Below, in pieces: positions 1 through 7,568 of a stretch of DNA of 64,000 nt; position 1 is the stretch's first letter; each line of letters opens with the position of its first letter. Source of the DNA: Prevotella sp. (GTDB lineage: Bacteria > Bacteroidota > Bacteroidia > Bacteroidales > Bacteroidaceae); contig JAFVFY010000022.1 in the NCBI GenBank assembly GCA_017475265.1, forward strand, positions 1 to 64,000. Direction: 5' to 3'. A model generated the notes under the pieces. That model was not told where the DNA came from, did no database searches, and worked only from the letters and a program-made list of their open reading frames with translations. The position numbers and the translations under genes were made by a program.

Positions 1-404
1 ATTCTCAGAGGGGTCAATGTAAAGATTTTTCAGCACGACCTTTGTTAAACTCTACGGATTATTTTTTGTCTACGGAGATTAGGAGGAAGGGAGGGCTGCG
101 CGTGGCTTCTCCTTATCTCCATGCCTCCGTAGAATGTCTAAGGAGTTTAGGAGTTTAGGAGTTTTCCTACGGGTCATCGGCGCAGCCATTCCTTGATTCC
201 TAAATTCCTTAGAATATTATCTTCTGCGGATTTTTTTTGTTTTCTAAGGAGTTTAGGAGTTTAGGAGTTTTTCCCTGCGGGGCTGTTTTCTAAGGAATTT
301 AGGAATTTAGGAAGCTACGCGCAGCCCTTTCTGTGATTTCCGTGATTTCTGTGTGACCTTAGACCATATCTTCTGCGGAGTTTTTTTGTTTTCTAAGGAG
401 TTTA
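1..404. repeat. Intergenic degenerate tandem phrases
   Basis: No credible gene. The stretch is built from copies of a phrase close to CTAAGGAGTTTAGGAGTTT, clear near 137-166, 242-270 and 290-312, with a decayed end near 392-407. The lead-in CTTCTGCGGA followed by a T-run and TTTTCTAAGGAG occurs near 222 and again near 370, so a longer module of about 150 bp seems to have been copied. No promoter-like TAnnTTTG driving a gene is evident here. Confidence 0.7.
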
Positions 405-476
405 GGAACTGTAACTAAATAAAATTTGCGTTTTATTTTTAAACCACAAACGTAAAAGTAATTTAGTAACAGTTCC
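405..476. repeat. Inverted repeat, 16-bp arms, 40-bp interior
   Basis: GGAACTGTAACTAAAT (405-420) is matched by ATTTAGTAACAGTTCC (461-476), 15 of 16 positions complementary, with flanking TTA/TAA extending the match. The interior is AT-rich and partly self-complementary. It could be a tiny palindromic element, paired ends of a lost insertion sequence, or a hairpin. No coding content. Confidence 0.6.
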
Positions 477-483
477 TAACTAT

Positions 484-566
484 CATGTTTTCAGGCGATA
501 AGTGCCATACTTACGAGGTCTAAACAGCATACTTGTGGGTAACAGGTAACAGATGGTAACAGACGT
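484..566. repeat. 22-bp-period array plus GGTAACAG repeats
   Basis: Two CATACTT motifs start at 506 and 528, exactly 22 bp apart, inside units resembling TAAGTGCCATACTT and TAAACAGCATACTT. They are followed by three GGTAACAG-type copies (about 538-563). The units resemble the array at 51479-51540. The array sits about 150 bp upstream of the LytTR regulator gene, so it may be a regulator-binding array. Confidence 0.55.
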
Positions 567-682
567 TTTTAAACTTTTCTCGCGTACGTATGTGCGTGTG
601 TACTCGAGAAAAGGTTATGTTAATCACTCCAAATTTCTGGGATATTCTGCATGGAAATGTGAAGAGTGTCAGTTTTATTTCG

Positions 683-690
683 TACCTTTG
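683..690 (+). promoter_or_regulatory. -7 box for the LytTR gene
   Basis: TACCTTTG followed by CA fits the Bacteroidota -7 consensus TAnnTTTG. No clear -33 TTTG lies 19-20 bp upstream. The first ATG is only 8 bases downstream, so the transcript would be nearly leaderless, or a later start is used. Confidence 0.5.
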
Positions 691-698
691 CACCCCGT

Positions 699-1694
699 AT
701 GAAACAAGGACGTATAGAAACGATAACGACGAGGATCATCAGTACCACGTTTATTGTGGTGGCGCTGGCTGTGTTCAAGCCCTTCGGGTTGGATGCGTGG
801 CAGTGGCAGGGTTATGTGCATCTGATAGCTTTAGGAGTGATAGGTTTCTCGATCTGCATGATGACGGACATCATCCTGAAGTATGTCATCAAGATGCCGA
901 GGTCATTTAAGAAAGGTGCCGAATACATCATCCGCCGCAACCTCTGGTTCCAGCTTATCAATACACCGCTTGTAGCACTGGGCATCTGTCTCTATCGCCA
1001 CTTCGTGCTGAGCGACCATCAGGGATTGCAAATCCCCTCCAACGTGTTTTCTGTTGTCAATTTCCTCGAAACGCTCGTCATCATCGCCTTTTGCTCCTTC
1101 GCCATCGGACTCTACTGGCGCTTCAAGTTTCGCAGCAAGTATCTAGCGATGGAATTAGAAGAGATACGGGAATTGAATGAACAGCTAAAAAACCTCACCC
1201 CCGACCCCTCTCCAAAAGAGAGGGGAGTATATACCGCTGCTGCTGAGACTTCTGCCGATAAAGGTAACTACTCCCCTCTTCTTGGGAGAGGGGTCGGGGG
1301 TGAGGTTTCTGGGGTGGAGGCTCTTACCCTCTCTGGCACGACAAACGAATCGGTGACACTCCAGATTTCCAACCTATTATTTATTGAGGCCGTGGGCAAC
1401 TACGTTAAGGTCAGTCATCTGCGTGATGGGCAGGTGCATACCGACATGCTTCGCGCCACGATGAAACAGATGGAGGAGACGTTGCAGGGCTATCCGATGA
1501 TTGTCCGTTGCCATCGTGCCTTCCTAGTCAACCTTGGCCAAGTAGAACAGATTGTCTCACATTCCGGCTCCACCCAGCTGCTCATCAAACACTGCCACGA
1601 ATCGCTCCCTGTCTCGCGCAGCAACATGTCACAGGTCAAGGCTGCTATTTCTTCTTCGTTGATATGTGCAAAGTCTTCGTCGTCGAAGGAGTAG
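699..1694 (+). CDS. Membrane-bound LytTR-family regulator
   Basis: A four-helix membrane N-terminus (hydrophobic segments near residues 12-30, 38-62, 80-98 and 112-135) is joined to a C-terminal LytTR DNA-binding domain (about residues 215-325; motifs EAVGNYVKV, MIVRCHRAFLVNL, LPVSRSN). It is probably a transcription regulator sensing something at the membrane; no response-receiver domain is present. The frame is open back to a GTG at 666, but the -7 box TACCTTTG lies inside that extension, so ATG 699 is preferred. The linker between the two halves (about residues 165-204) is made by a two-armed palindromic repeat read in frame. The 3' end overlaps the convergent M48 gene by 50 bp. Confidence 0.8.
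   Translation: MKQGRIETITTRIISTTFIVVALAVFKPFGLDAWQWQGYVHLIALGVIGFSICMMTDIILKYVIKMPRSFKKGAEYIIRRNLWFQLINTPLVALGICLYRHFVLSDHQGLQIPSNVFSVVNFLETLVIIAFCSFAIGLYWRFKFRSKYLAMELEEIRELNEQLKNLTPDPSPKERGVYTAAAETSADKGNYSPLLGRGVGGEVSGVEALTLSGTTNESVTLQISNLLFIEAVGNYVKVSHLRDGQVHTDMLRATMKQMEETLQGYPMIVRCHRAFLVNLGQVEQIVSHSGSTQLLIKHCHESLPVSRSNMSQVKAAISSSLICAKSSSSKE
1021..1044. repeat. 24-bp palindromic repeat shared with sufB
   Basis: The sequence has the core GGGATTGCAAATCCC followed by CTCCAACG. Its reverse complement matches 54109-54132 inside sufB at 22 of 24 positions. It is read here in frame as residues around GLQIPSNV. Confidence 0.65.
1191..1308. repeat. Two-armed GC-rich palindromic element (in frame)
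   Basis: The left arm (1191-1229) and right arm (1269-1308) are near-perfect inverted copies; each contains CCTCACCCCCGACCCCTC and its own small hairpin. The element is read through without a stop and forms the linker of the LytTR protein. It has the same design as 11185-11268, 21380-21508 and 42528-42642. Confidence 0.8.
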
Positions 1695-2553
1695 TCGATG
1701 TAGACTTAGTTGTAGCCTTTGTCGTGGCTGTCGTGGTTGTACCACCGCCCTTGTAGTACTTCAGTGCCTCGGGCATCCATGCCGTGATGTTCTTGATGCG
1801 CGTCTCGTCCGAGGGATGGTCGCTGAAGAACTCTGACTGCTGGTTGGTAGAAGCAGACGCCATGCGTTGCCAGAAACTGATGGCCACCTGCGGGTCATAA
1901 CCTGCCATAGCGGCGAAGATGAGTCCCATGTAGTCGGCCTCCGACTCATGGTCACGCGAATACTTCAGGTTACCGAAGTTGAAGTTCAGCGCAGCTGCCG
2001 TCTGCACGATGCTTTGTGTCTTCTCCCCCATTCCGATTGCTCCTGCCACCGTTGTGCCCAACTGCATGATGTACTCTTGGCGCATCTGCGTGGAGAGCTG
2101 CTCGGCAGAGTGGCGGGCCACGGCGTGGGCAATCTCATGTCCGAGCACGATGGCCAGCGATGCCTCGTCCTGCGTGACGGGCAGCAAACCCTCGTAGACC
2201 ACAATCTTACCGCCGGGCATACACCAGGCATTGACGGAGGCATCCTGCACGAGGTTGAACTCCCAGGCAAAGTTCTGCACATCAGCCGACATGCCGTTGG
2301 CGTTGAGATAGCTCGTCACGGCAGAAGCCAACTTCTGGCCCACACGCTTCACCATCGCCGTATTCGTGGCATTGCTCGACGTCTTGGCCGTCTTCATAAA
2401 CTCCTGATACTGCTGGGTCGAGAGGCTCAACACTTCGCCGTCGCTCACCATCAGCGTCTGCTTACGACCCGTGATGGGCACAGTGGACGTGGTGCCGCAA
2501 CCAACGATGAAGGCCGACAGCACACATAACACTAATAGCTTAAAAGTTTTCAT
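1645..2553 (-). CDS. M48-family zinc metallopeptidase lipoprotein
   Basis: A 302-residue lipoprotein with signal peptide and lipobox IVGC (lipid Cys19). The opening VPITGRKQ is characteristic of LoiP/YcaL-type M48 peptidases that act at the outer membrane in protein quality control. The zinc site is HEIAH (His139, Glu140, His143), with a later HESEAD segment giving the third ligand. The last ~35 residues are a Thr/Lys-rich low-complexity tail. It lies 25 bp after the HypD-like gene on the same strand and may be co-transcribed with it. Its 3' end runs 50 bp into the opposite LytTR gene, so part of the tail may be a recent extension. Confidence 0.9.
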   Translation of the reverse strand: MKTFKLLVLCVLSAFIVGCGTTSTVPITGRKQTLMVSDGEVLSLSTQQYQEFMKTAKTSSNATNTAMVKRVGQKLASAVTSYLNANGMSADVQNFAWEFNLVQDASVNAWCMPGGKIVVYEGLLPVTQDEASLAIVLGHEIAHAVARHSAEQLSTQMRQEYIMQLGTTVAGAIGMGEKTQSIVQTAAALNFNFGNLKYSRDHESEADYMGLIFAAMAGYDPQVAISFWQRMASASTNQQSEFFSDHPSDETRIKNITAWMPEALKYYKGGGTTTTATTKATTKSTSTTPSTTKTLHISTKKK

Positions 2554-2578
2554 GATTCTAGAATTTAGTTATACATAT

Positions 2579-4999
2579 TTACATTTCTTCATTTTCTGTA
2601 CGGGCGATAATCTCGTTCTGTAGTTGCGCAGTCATGTCGTTGAAGTAGTCGCTATAACCAGCTACGCGCACCAGCAGGTCACGATATTGGTCGGGATGCT
2701 TCTGAGCATCGAGCAGCGTGGCGGTGTCAACAATATTAAACTGTATGTGGTGGCCACCGAACTTAAAGTAAGTACGCACAAGACTTCCCACCTTCGCCAT
2801 ATCCTGTTCGCGGCGCATAAGTGCAGGCGTGAAGCGAACGTTAAGCAATGTGCCGCCGCTCTTCGTCTGGTCGAGCTTGCCCAGCGACTTGATGACCGCC
2901 GTAGGCCCGTGTGTATCGCTACCATGTGCAGGCGAGGTGCCGTCTGAGATGGCGAAGTGGGCGAAACGACCGTCGGGGGTGGCTCCGCAGACCGAACCGA
3001 AATAGTTGTGGCACGTCGTGGAGAGCATATTCAGGTGGGTCTGCCCGCCACGGGTGTTCGGCCTTCCCTCAATGGCCTTCACCAGGTCGTCGTACACACG
3101 CACGGCAATCCCGTCGGCGTATGCATCATCGTTGCCAAAGAAAGGCGTGTGGTTGCGGATATAGGCACGCATCACCTCGATATTAGAGATGGAATGTGAG
3201 ACATTTCCCCAATCGGAGGAAAGTGCCTCCAGCATCTCGTCCATCGTGTATCGCTTGTCCTCAAATACGTGCTTTTTCAGCGAACAGAGGCTATCGGTGA
3301 TGGTTCCCAGACCGGTGCATTGTATGTAAGTTGTATTGTAGCGAGCACCGCCGCTGTAGTAGTCCTTGCCCTTCTCGATGCAGTCATCAATGAAGAGACT
3401 GAGGAACGTGGCTGGGGCATAGAGGGAGAACATGCGCTCGATGTAGTTATTTACCGAAAGCTTCATGTCAACGAAGTGCACCATCTGACGGTGCCAGGCA
3501 TCGTAGAGCTCTTCAAAGGTTTTGAAGGCACGTGGGTCTCCCGTCTTGATTCCCAACTGTTTACCCGTCTCTGGGTCAAGGCCGTTGTTGAGCGTTATCT
3601 CCAGAATCTTCGGCGTGTTCAGGTAGCCCGTCAGGAGGTAGGCTTCTTTTCCGAACGCCCCCACCTCAATGCAACCCGAGCAACCTCCCTCGCGGGCATC
3701 CTCGACGGTCTTCCCTGCCCTTACCATCTCAGCAACGTAGGCGTCGGGGTTGAAGATGCTGGGGTAGCCGTGACCTTGGCGGATGACACGCATACCATCG
3801 AGCAGGAACTCGTCTGGCGTGTTCTTTGCAATATGGATGGAGAGGCCGGGCTGCAGCTGATGCAGCTCCTCCTGTATCTCCAGGATGATGGTCGACAGCT
3901 CGTTGGCAGCACTATTGCCGTTACGGTCCACGCCACCTATATTAATATTGGTGAAGTCATTGTACGTTCCGCTCTCCAGCGCCGTCACGCCGACCTTTGG
4001 CGGAGCTGGCTGGTTGTTGAACTTTATCCACAGACAGGAAAGCAGTTCCTTCGCCTCATCACGGGTAAGCGTGCCGTCACGGAGTCCCTCTTCGTAGAAG
4101 GGCCAGAGGTGCTGGTCCAAGTGTCCTGGGTTCATGGAGTCCCAACCGTTCAGCTCGGTGACGGTGCCCAGGTGCACGAACCAGTACATCTGTATGGCCT
4201 CCCACAGGTTTCGCGGAGCATGGGCGGGCACCCAGCGGCAGACCTCGGCAATCTTCTGCAGTTCCTTCTTGCGCTGAGGATTCTGCTCCTTGGCAGCCAT
4301 CTCCTCGGCCAACTCCGCATGTCTTTCTGCAAAGAGAATGGCAGCATCGCACGAGATAGCCATTGCCTCCAGCTCCTGCTGCTTGTCGGTGGCCTCAGGG
4401 TCGTAGATGAAGTCCAGGTCGGCAATTTTCTCCTCGATACGTTTCTTCACATCGAGCAGCCCCGTGTGGTACATCTTGCCGTCCATAGCGGTATGCCCGG
4501 CGGCGCGCTGCTCCATGAACTCTGTAAAGACACCAGCATGGTAGGCCTCCTCCCACTCCTTCGAGACGTGGTTGAAGATACGCTCGCGTTGCGTCTTGCC
4601 CTGCCAGTATGGTATGACCTCGCGCTCGTAGGTGTCAATGTCCTCTTGCGAAATATGGTAGCTCTGCAGCTCGCGGGTATCGAGCGTATGCAAGTCCTCC
4701 ACACTGTGGCACGTCAGTTCGGGGAAGGTGGGCACGGCCTTCGGCTTCGGGCCGCGCTCTCCGACAATCAGTTCGTCCTCGCCTATGTAGATGGTCTTCT
4801 TCTTGCAAATCTCGTAGAAGTTACGCGCGCGAAGCACAGGCGTTGACATTGTTCCGTAGTTCTGCTTGTAGAACTCAGTCTCTATCAGCGCCCGCTCTAT
4901 GCTAAGTGTCGTTGGCGTGTCCATATTCTGCTGGCGCAGACGGCGTATGCGGTCATTCATGCCGCCAATATTCTCAGGATGCTTTATACTGTAATTCAT
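2579..4999 (-). CDS. hypD: HypD-like glycyl radical enzyme (trans-4-hydroxyproline dehydratase candidate)
   Basis: Glycyl radical enzyme of about 806 residues. The thiyl cysteine is Cys443 in CSGCIEVG and the radical glycine is Gly781 in RVAGYSDYF near the C-terminus. The segment GKEAYLLTGYLNTPKI after the cysteine, and the N-terminal order ISIERA/ELIVGE/FTEFMEQRA, follow HypD rather than pyruvate formate-lyase. HypD dehydrates trans-4-hydroxyproline to pyrroline-5-carboxylate under anoxia. The open frame extends to 5113, but that part is translation of the repeat array (TTDYTNFT repeats). ATG 4999 or 4960 is the likely start; 4960 best matches family length. No radical-SAM activating enzyme or proC lies nearby. 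Other dehydratases of the family remain possible. Confidence 0.75.
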   Translation of the reverse strand: MNYSIKHPENIGGMNDRIRRLRQQNMDTPTTLSIERALIETEFYKQNYGTMSTPVLRARNFYEICKKKTIYIGEDELIVGERGPKPKAVPTFPELTCHSVEDLHTLDTRELQSYHISQEDIDTYEREVIPYWQGKTQRERIFNHVSKEWEEAYHAGVFTEFMEQRAAGHTAMDGKMYHTGLLDVKKRIEEKIADLDFIYDPEATDKQQELEAMAISCDAAILFAERHAELAEEMAAKEQNPQRKKELQKIAEVCRWVPAHAPRNLWEAIQMYWFVHLGTVTELNGWDSMNPGHLDQHLWPFYEEGLRDGTLTRDEAKELLSCLWIKFNNQPAPPKVGVTALESGTYNDFTNINIGGVDRNGNSAANELSTIILEIQEELHQLQPGLSIHIAKNTPDEFLLDGMRVIRQGHGYPSIFNPDAYVAEMVRAGKTVEDAREGGCSGCIEVGAFGKEAYLLTGYLNTPKILEITLNNGLDPETGKQLGIKTGDPRAFKTFEELYDAWHRQMVHFVDMKLSVNNYIERMFSLYAPATFLSLFIDDCIEKGKDYYSGGARYNTTYIQCTGLGTITDSLCSLKKHVFEDKRYTMDEMLEALSSDWGNVSHSISNIEVMRAYIRNHTPFFGNDDAYADGIAVRVYDDLVKAIEGRPNTRGGQTHLNMLSTTCHNYFGSVCGATPDGRFAHFAISDGTSPAHGSDTHGPTAVIKSLGKLDQTKSGGTLLNVRFTPALMRREQDMAKVGSLVRTYFKFGGHHIQFNIVDTATLLDAQKHPDQYRDLLVRVAGYSDYFNDMTAQLQNEIIARTENEEM

Positions 5000-5238
5000 T
5001 TCTTTCGTAAAATTCGTGTAATCTGTGGTTATATAATTCGTGAAATTCGTGTAATCTGTGGTTAATAATAATCCGTGCAATTCGTGTAATCTGTGGTTAA
5101 ATAATTCGTGCAATTCGTGTAATCTGTGGTTAATAATAATTCGTGCAATTCGTTTAATTCGTATAATTCGTTGTTAATAATAATTCGTTTAATTCGTATA
5201 ATTCGTGGTTTTAAAAAAAGTAATCCGTGGTTGTAGAA
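5000..5238. repeat. AATTCGTG-type tandem array
   Basis: About a dozen degenerate copies of AATTCGTGTAATCTGTGGTT and the shorter AATTCGTATAATTCGT fill the whole trmD-hypD spacer. Related arrays occur at 14520-14641, 16441-16495 and 30252-30388. No separate promoter for the HypD-like gene is visible within it. Confidence 0.85.
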
Positions 5239-5916
5239 TTAGCTGTCCAGTAAGTCCGGTCTCAGCCGTCGTGTCCTTTCTAGTGCCTGTTCCAGTTCCC
5301 ACTCCCGTATCTTCGCTTCATTGCCACTGAGCAGGATGTCGGGTACTCGCCATCCCTTATAATCCGCGGGCCGTGTGTAGATAGGTGCCGCCAGCAAGTC
5401 GTCCTGGAAACAATCGGAGAGTGCGCTTTGTTCGTCGCCGATGACCCCCGGCACCACGCGCACCACGGCATCGGCAATGATAGCGGCAGCCAGCTCGCCA
5501 CCCGTCAGCACATAATCACCAATACTTATTTCACGTGTGATTAAATGGTCGCGAACACGCTGGTCAATACCCTTGTAGTGACCGCAGAGGATGATGAGGT
5601 TTCCCTTCAGCGACAGCTCGTTGGCCAGGTGTTGGTTAAACTGCTCACCGTCGGGCGACGTGAAAATCACCTCGTCGTAGTCGCGCTCAGCTTTTAGAGC
5701 GGTGATACAGCGGTCGATGGGTTCGCATTGCATCACCATGCCCGCACTACCGCCGTAAGGATAGTCATCCACGCGGCGCCACTTGTCGAGTGTATAGTCA
5801 CGCAGGTTATGTAGCCGTATCTCGGCAAGGCCTTTCTTCTCTGCCCGCGCCAGGATAGACTCATGCACGAAACCCTCAATCATCTCGGGCAGTACAGTAA
5901 TAATATCAATTCTCAT
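5239..5916 (-). CDS. trmD: tRNA (guanine-37-N1)-methyltransferase
   Basis: 225 residues, the normal TrmD length. It uses S-adenosylmethionine to methylate G37 next to the anticodon, preventing frameshifts. Recognisable segments are [12 protein letters not shown] at the N-terminus, GGSAGMVM, the [11 protein letters not shown] motif and the trefoil-knot cofactor site [11 protein letters not shown]. The ATG at 5916 follows GAAAGAAA. A promoter pair lies 48-79 bp upstream. It is first in a leftward run with the HypD-like gene, separated from it by a repeat array. Confidence 0.97.
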   Translation of the reverse strand: MRIDIITVLPEMIEGFVHESILARAEKKGLAEIRLHNLRDYTLDKWRRVDDYPYGGSAGMVMQCEPIDRCITALKAERDYDEVIFTSPDGEQFNQHLANELSLKGNLIILCGHYKGIDQRVRDHLITREISIGDYVLTGGELAAAIIADAVVRVVPGVIGDEQSALSDCFQDDLLAAPIYTRPADYKGWRVPDILLSGNEAKIREWELEQALERTRRLRPDLLDS

Positions 5917-6248
5917 TTTCTTTCATGGAAATTGCTTGGAAAGCTCCCCAAGCTGTTTCGGCGCAAAATTACAACTTTATTATGTATCCACCAAATTTTA
6001 TTATCAAAAACACGAAAAAAGCTAGCAATTGCTTAGACATTAGACGGACTTTACCAACAAACATAAGGGAGGAATGTGTTGTGTCTTATAACAATAACCA
6101 GCCTCTGCGTTGGTTAGCTCATCTAAGTTCCCACTAATCACCAAAGTCAATAAGTTGTTTTACTTTTCCAGATTCTATTCTGTCAATCAGTTAGCTCGTC
6201 AGTTGCGCTGTTCATAACCGACTTTTACAGCATGAAAAGCCATTTCCT
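5917..6248. other. Intergenic; trmD promoter, otherwise nothing seen
   Basis: 332 bp between trmD and the glycosyltransferase. It holds the leftward trmD promoter (5964-5995). From 5996 to 6248 no ORF, terminator or RNA could be supported; short GTTAGCTC motifs recur near 6113 and 6191. Confidence 0.6.
5964..5995 (-). promoter_or_regulatory. trmD promoter (-33/-7)
   Basis: On the minus strand TTTG (5992-5995), 20 bp, then TAATTTTG (5964-5971). This fits the Bacteroidota sigma factor consensus TTTG-N19/20-TAnnTTTG. Confidence 0.65.
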
Positions 6249-7385
6249 TCAAAGATAAGCCTCCTTTACCTTCCCAACTCTTTGATATACCTCAAGCAGT
6301 CGCTCTGCTGTGTGTCGCCAGGAGAACAGCTTTGCACGGGCGAGACCAACTTGCTTTTGATTTTCGTAGAAGTCGGCATCACTTTCCAGACGAAGTAGCA
6401 TGGCAGTTATCTCGTCGGGGGCTTCGGGGTTTACCAATATGGCATCTGTACCGCCTATCTCAGGCATTGACGAAGTGTTGCTCGTGATGACGGGAATGCC
6501 ACAGGCCATCGCTTCCAACAAAGGTATACCGAAACTCTCACGCAACGAAGTATAAAGGAAGGTAAAGGCGGCATTGTAGATATATGGCAGGTCACTGTTG
6601 GGAATATATCCCGGCATGAAAATGTGGCCGTTTATATTGTCTATGTTGTTGCGGTTGATAATCCCGTTAAGGTAATCACGGTCAAGGTCGGCCATCAGCA
6701 AGGGACGCTTCACCTCCGACTTCTCCAGATATTTGGAATAGGCGACCAATGTACGCTCCGTGTTTTTCTTGGGGTCGGTATTACCAAGGAAGAACAGGAA
6801 TCCTTTTTCCGGCATATATTTTTTATAGACCTGCTCACTGTCGGTCAACGGGCGGAACCACTCGTTATAGCCATTGTATATCATGGCCATGCGCTGTTGG
6901 GGAATGTGCAGTTTATTGATGATGTTGTTTTCCTCAAAATGACTTACTGTAATGATACATTGGCACTTGTCTAGAATGCGAGGCACTACCAGTCTGCGGT
7001 AGAGCCATCCCATATTCTGATAGAGTGAGTGGTTTTGCTTGTCGCGTGGCTCTAAGAAAATGATGTCATGGAGGGTCAGTACCAACGGTATGCTACAAAA
7101 GATGGGAGCCGTGTTACTGGTACAATGCAATATCTCAACGCCATATTTCTTTGCGGCACGAGGAAGTGCCCACTGTTCCCAGAGCGGGTACGACGGAGTA
7201 CTAATTTCGATGACGTGAACATTATCGCTGCTCTGGACGCATCGGTCAGGACCAGGCTTCACGAAGAGGAAATACTCGTTGTCACGGTCTATCTGCTGCA
7301 GCTGGAGAATTTCCTGAAGCACCACATAGTCCATACCATGTTTATTGCTGCGAAATATGCGCTGGGCTTCAATGCCTATTTTCAT
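6249..7385 (-). CDS. GT4-family glycosyltransferase
   Basis: 378 residues with the two-Rossmann GT-B layout of group 1 transferases. The N-terminal half starts MKIGIEAQRIF and includes LHCTSNTAPIF and LVLTLHDI; the C-terminal half has FFLGNTDPKKN, the donor-site segment SLRESFGIPLLEAMACGIPV, and a late NPEAPDEI. It probably transfers a sugar from a nucleotide donor onto a cell-surface polysaccharide or glycoprotein precursor; donor and acceptor cannot be read. It stands alone, divergent from the GH5 gene, with its own promoter. Confidence 0.88.
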   Translation of the reverse strand: MKIGIEAQRIFRSNKHGMDYVVLQEILQLQQIDRDNEYFLFVKPGPDRCVQSSDNVHVIEISTPSYPLWEQWALPRAAKKYGVEILHCTSNTAPIFCSIPLVLTLHDIIFLEPRDKQNHSLYQNMGWLYRRLVVPRILDKCQCIITVSHFEENNIINKLHIPQQRMAMIYNGYNEWFRPLTDSEQVYKKYMPEKGFLFFLGNTDPKKNTERTLVAYSKYLEKSEVKRPLLMADLDRDYLNGIINRNNIDNINGHIFMPGYIPNSDLPYIYNAAFTFLYTSLRESFGIPLLEAMACGIPVITSNTSSMPEIGGTDAILVNPEAPDEITAMLLRLESDADFYENQKQVGLARAKLFSWRHTAERLLEVYQRVGKVKEAYL

Positions 7386-7422
7386 AGTGATGAAATATAA
7401 TGATGAGTCATAGTATTTTCTG

Positions 7423-7454
7423 CAAAGTTCTGAAAAAAAAACGAAATGGCCAAA
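7423..7454 (-). promoter_or_regulatory. Promoter for the GT4 gene
   Basis: Minus-strand TTTG (7451-7454), 20 bp, then GAACTTTG (7423-7430), which matches TAnnTTTG except for the first two bases. Confidence 0.45.
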
Positions 7455-7568
7455 TTTCTAAAGGAAAATATGATGACTAGATTGTTTTTTCGGCTTATTT
7501 GTAACTTTTTGCCTCGAAAGAGCGTCTTTAGGATAGGAGAATTTGATTTTGCAACATACAATATTAAC

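Noticed and set aside
405..476. Complete insertion sequence
   Set aside because: There is no transposase between the arms and the interior is only 40 bp; it is kept as an inverted repeat of unknown origin.
590..910. 106-codon ORF upstream of and overlapping the LytTR gene
   Set aside because: It overlaps the promoter and the membrane part of the LytTR gene in another frame, with no signal or family pattern.
3269..4846. 525-codon plus-strand ORF opposite the HypD-like gene
   Set aside because: It is the antisense shadow of a clearly conserved glycyl radical enzyme; its translation has no recognisable motif or signal.
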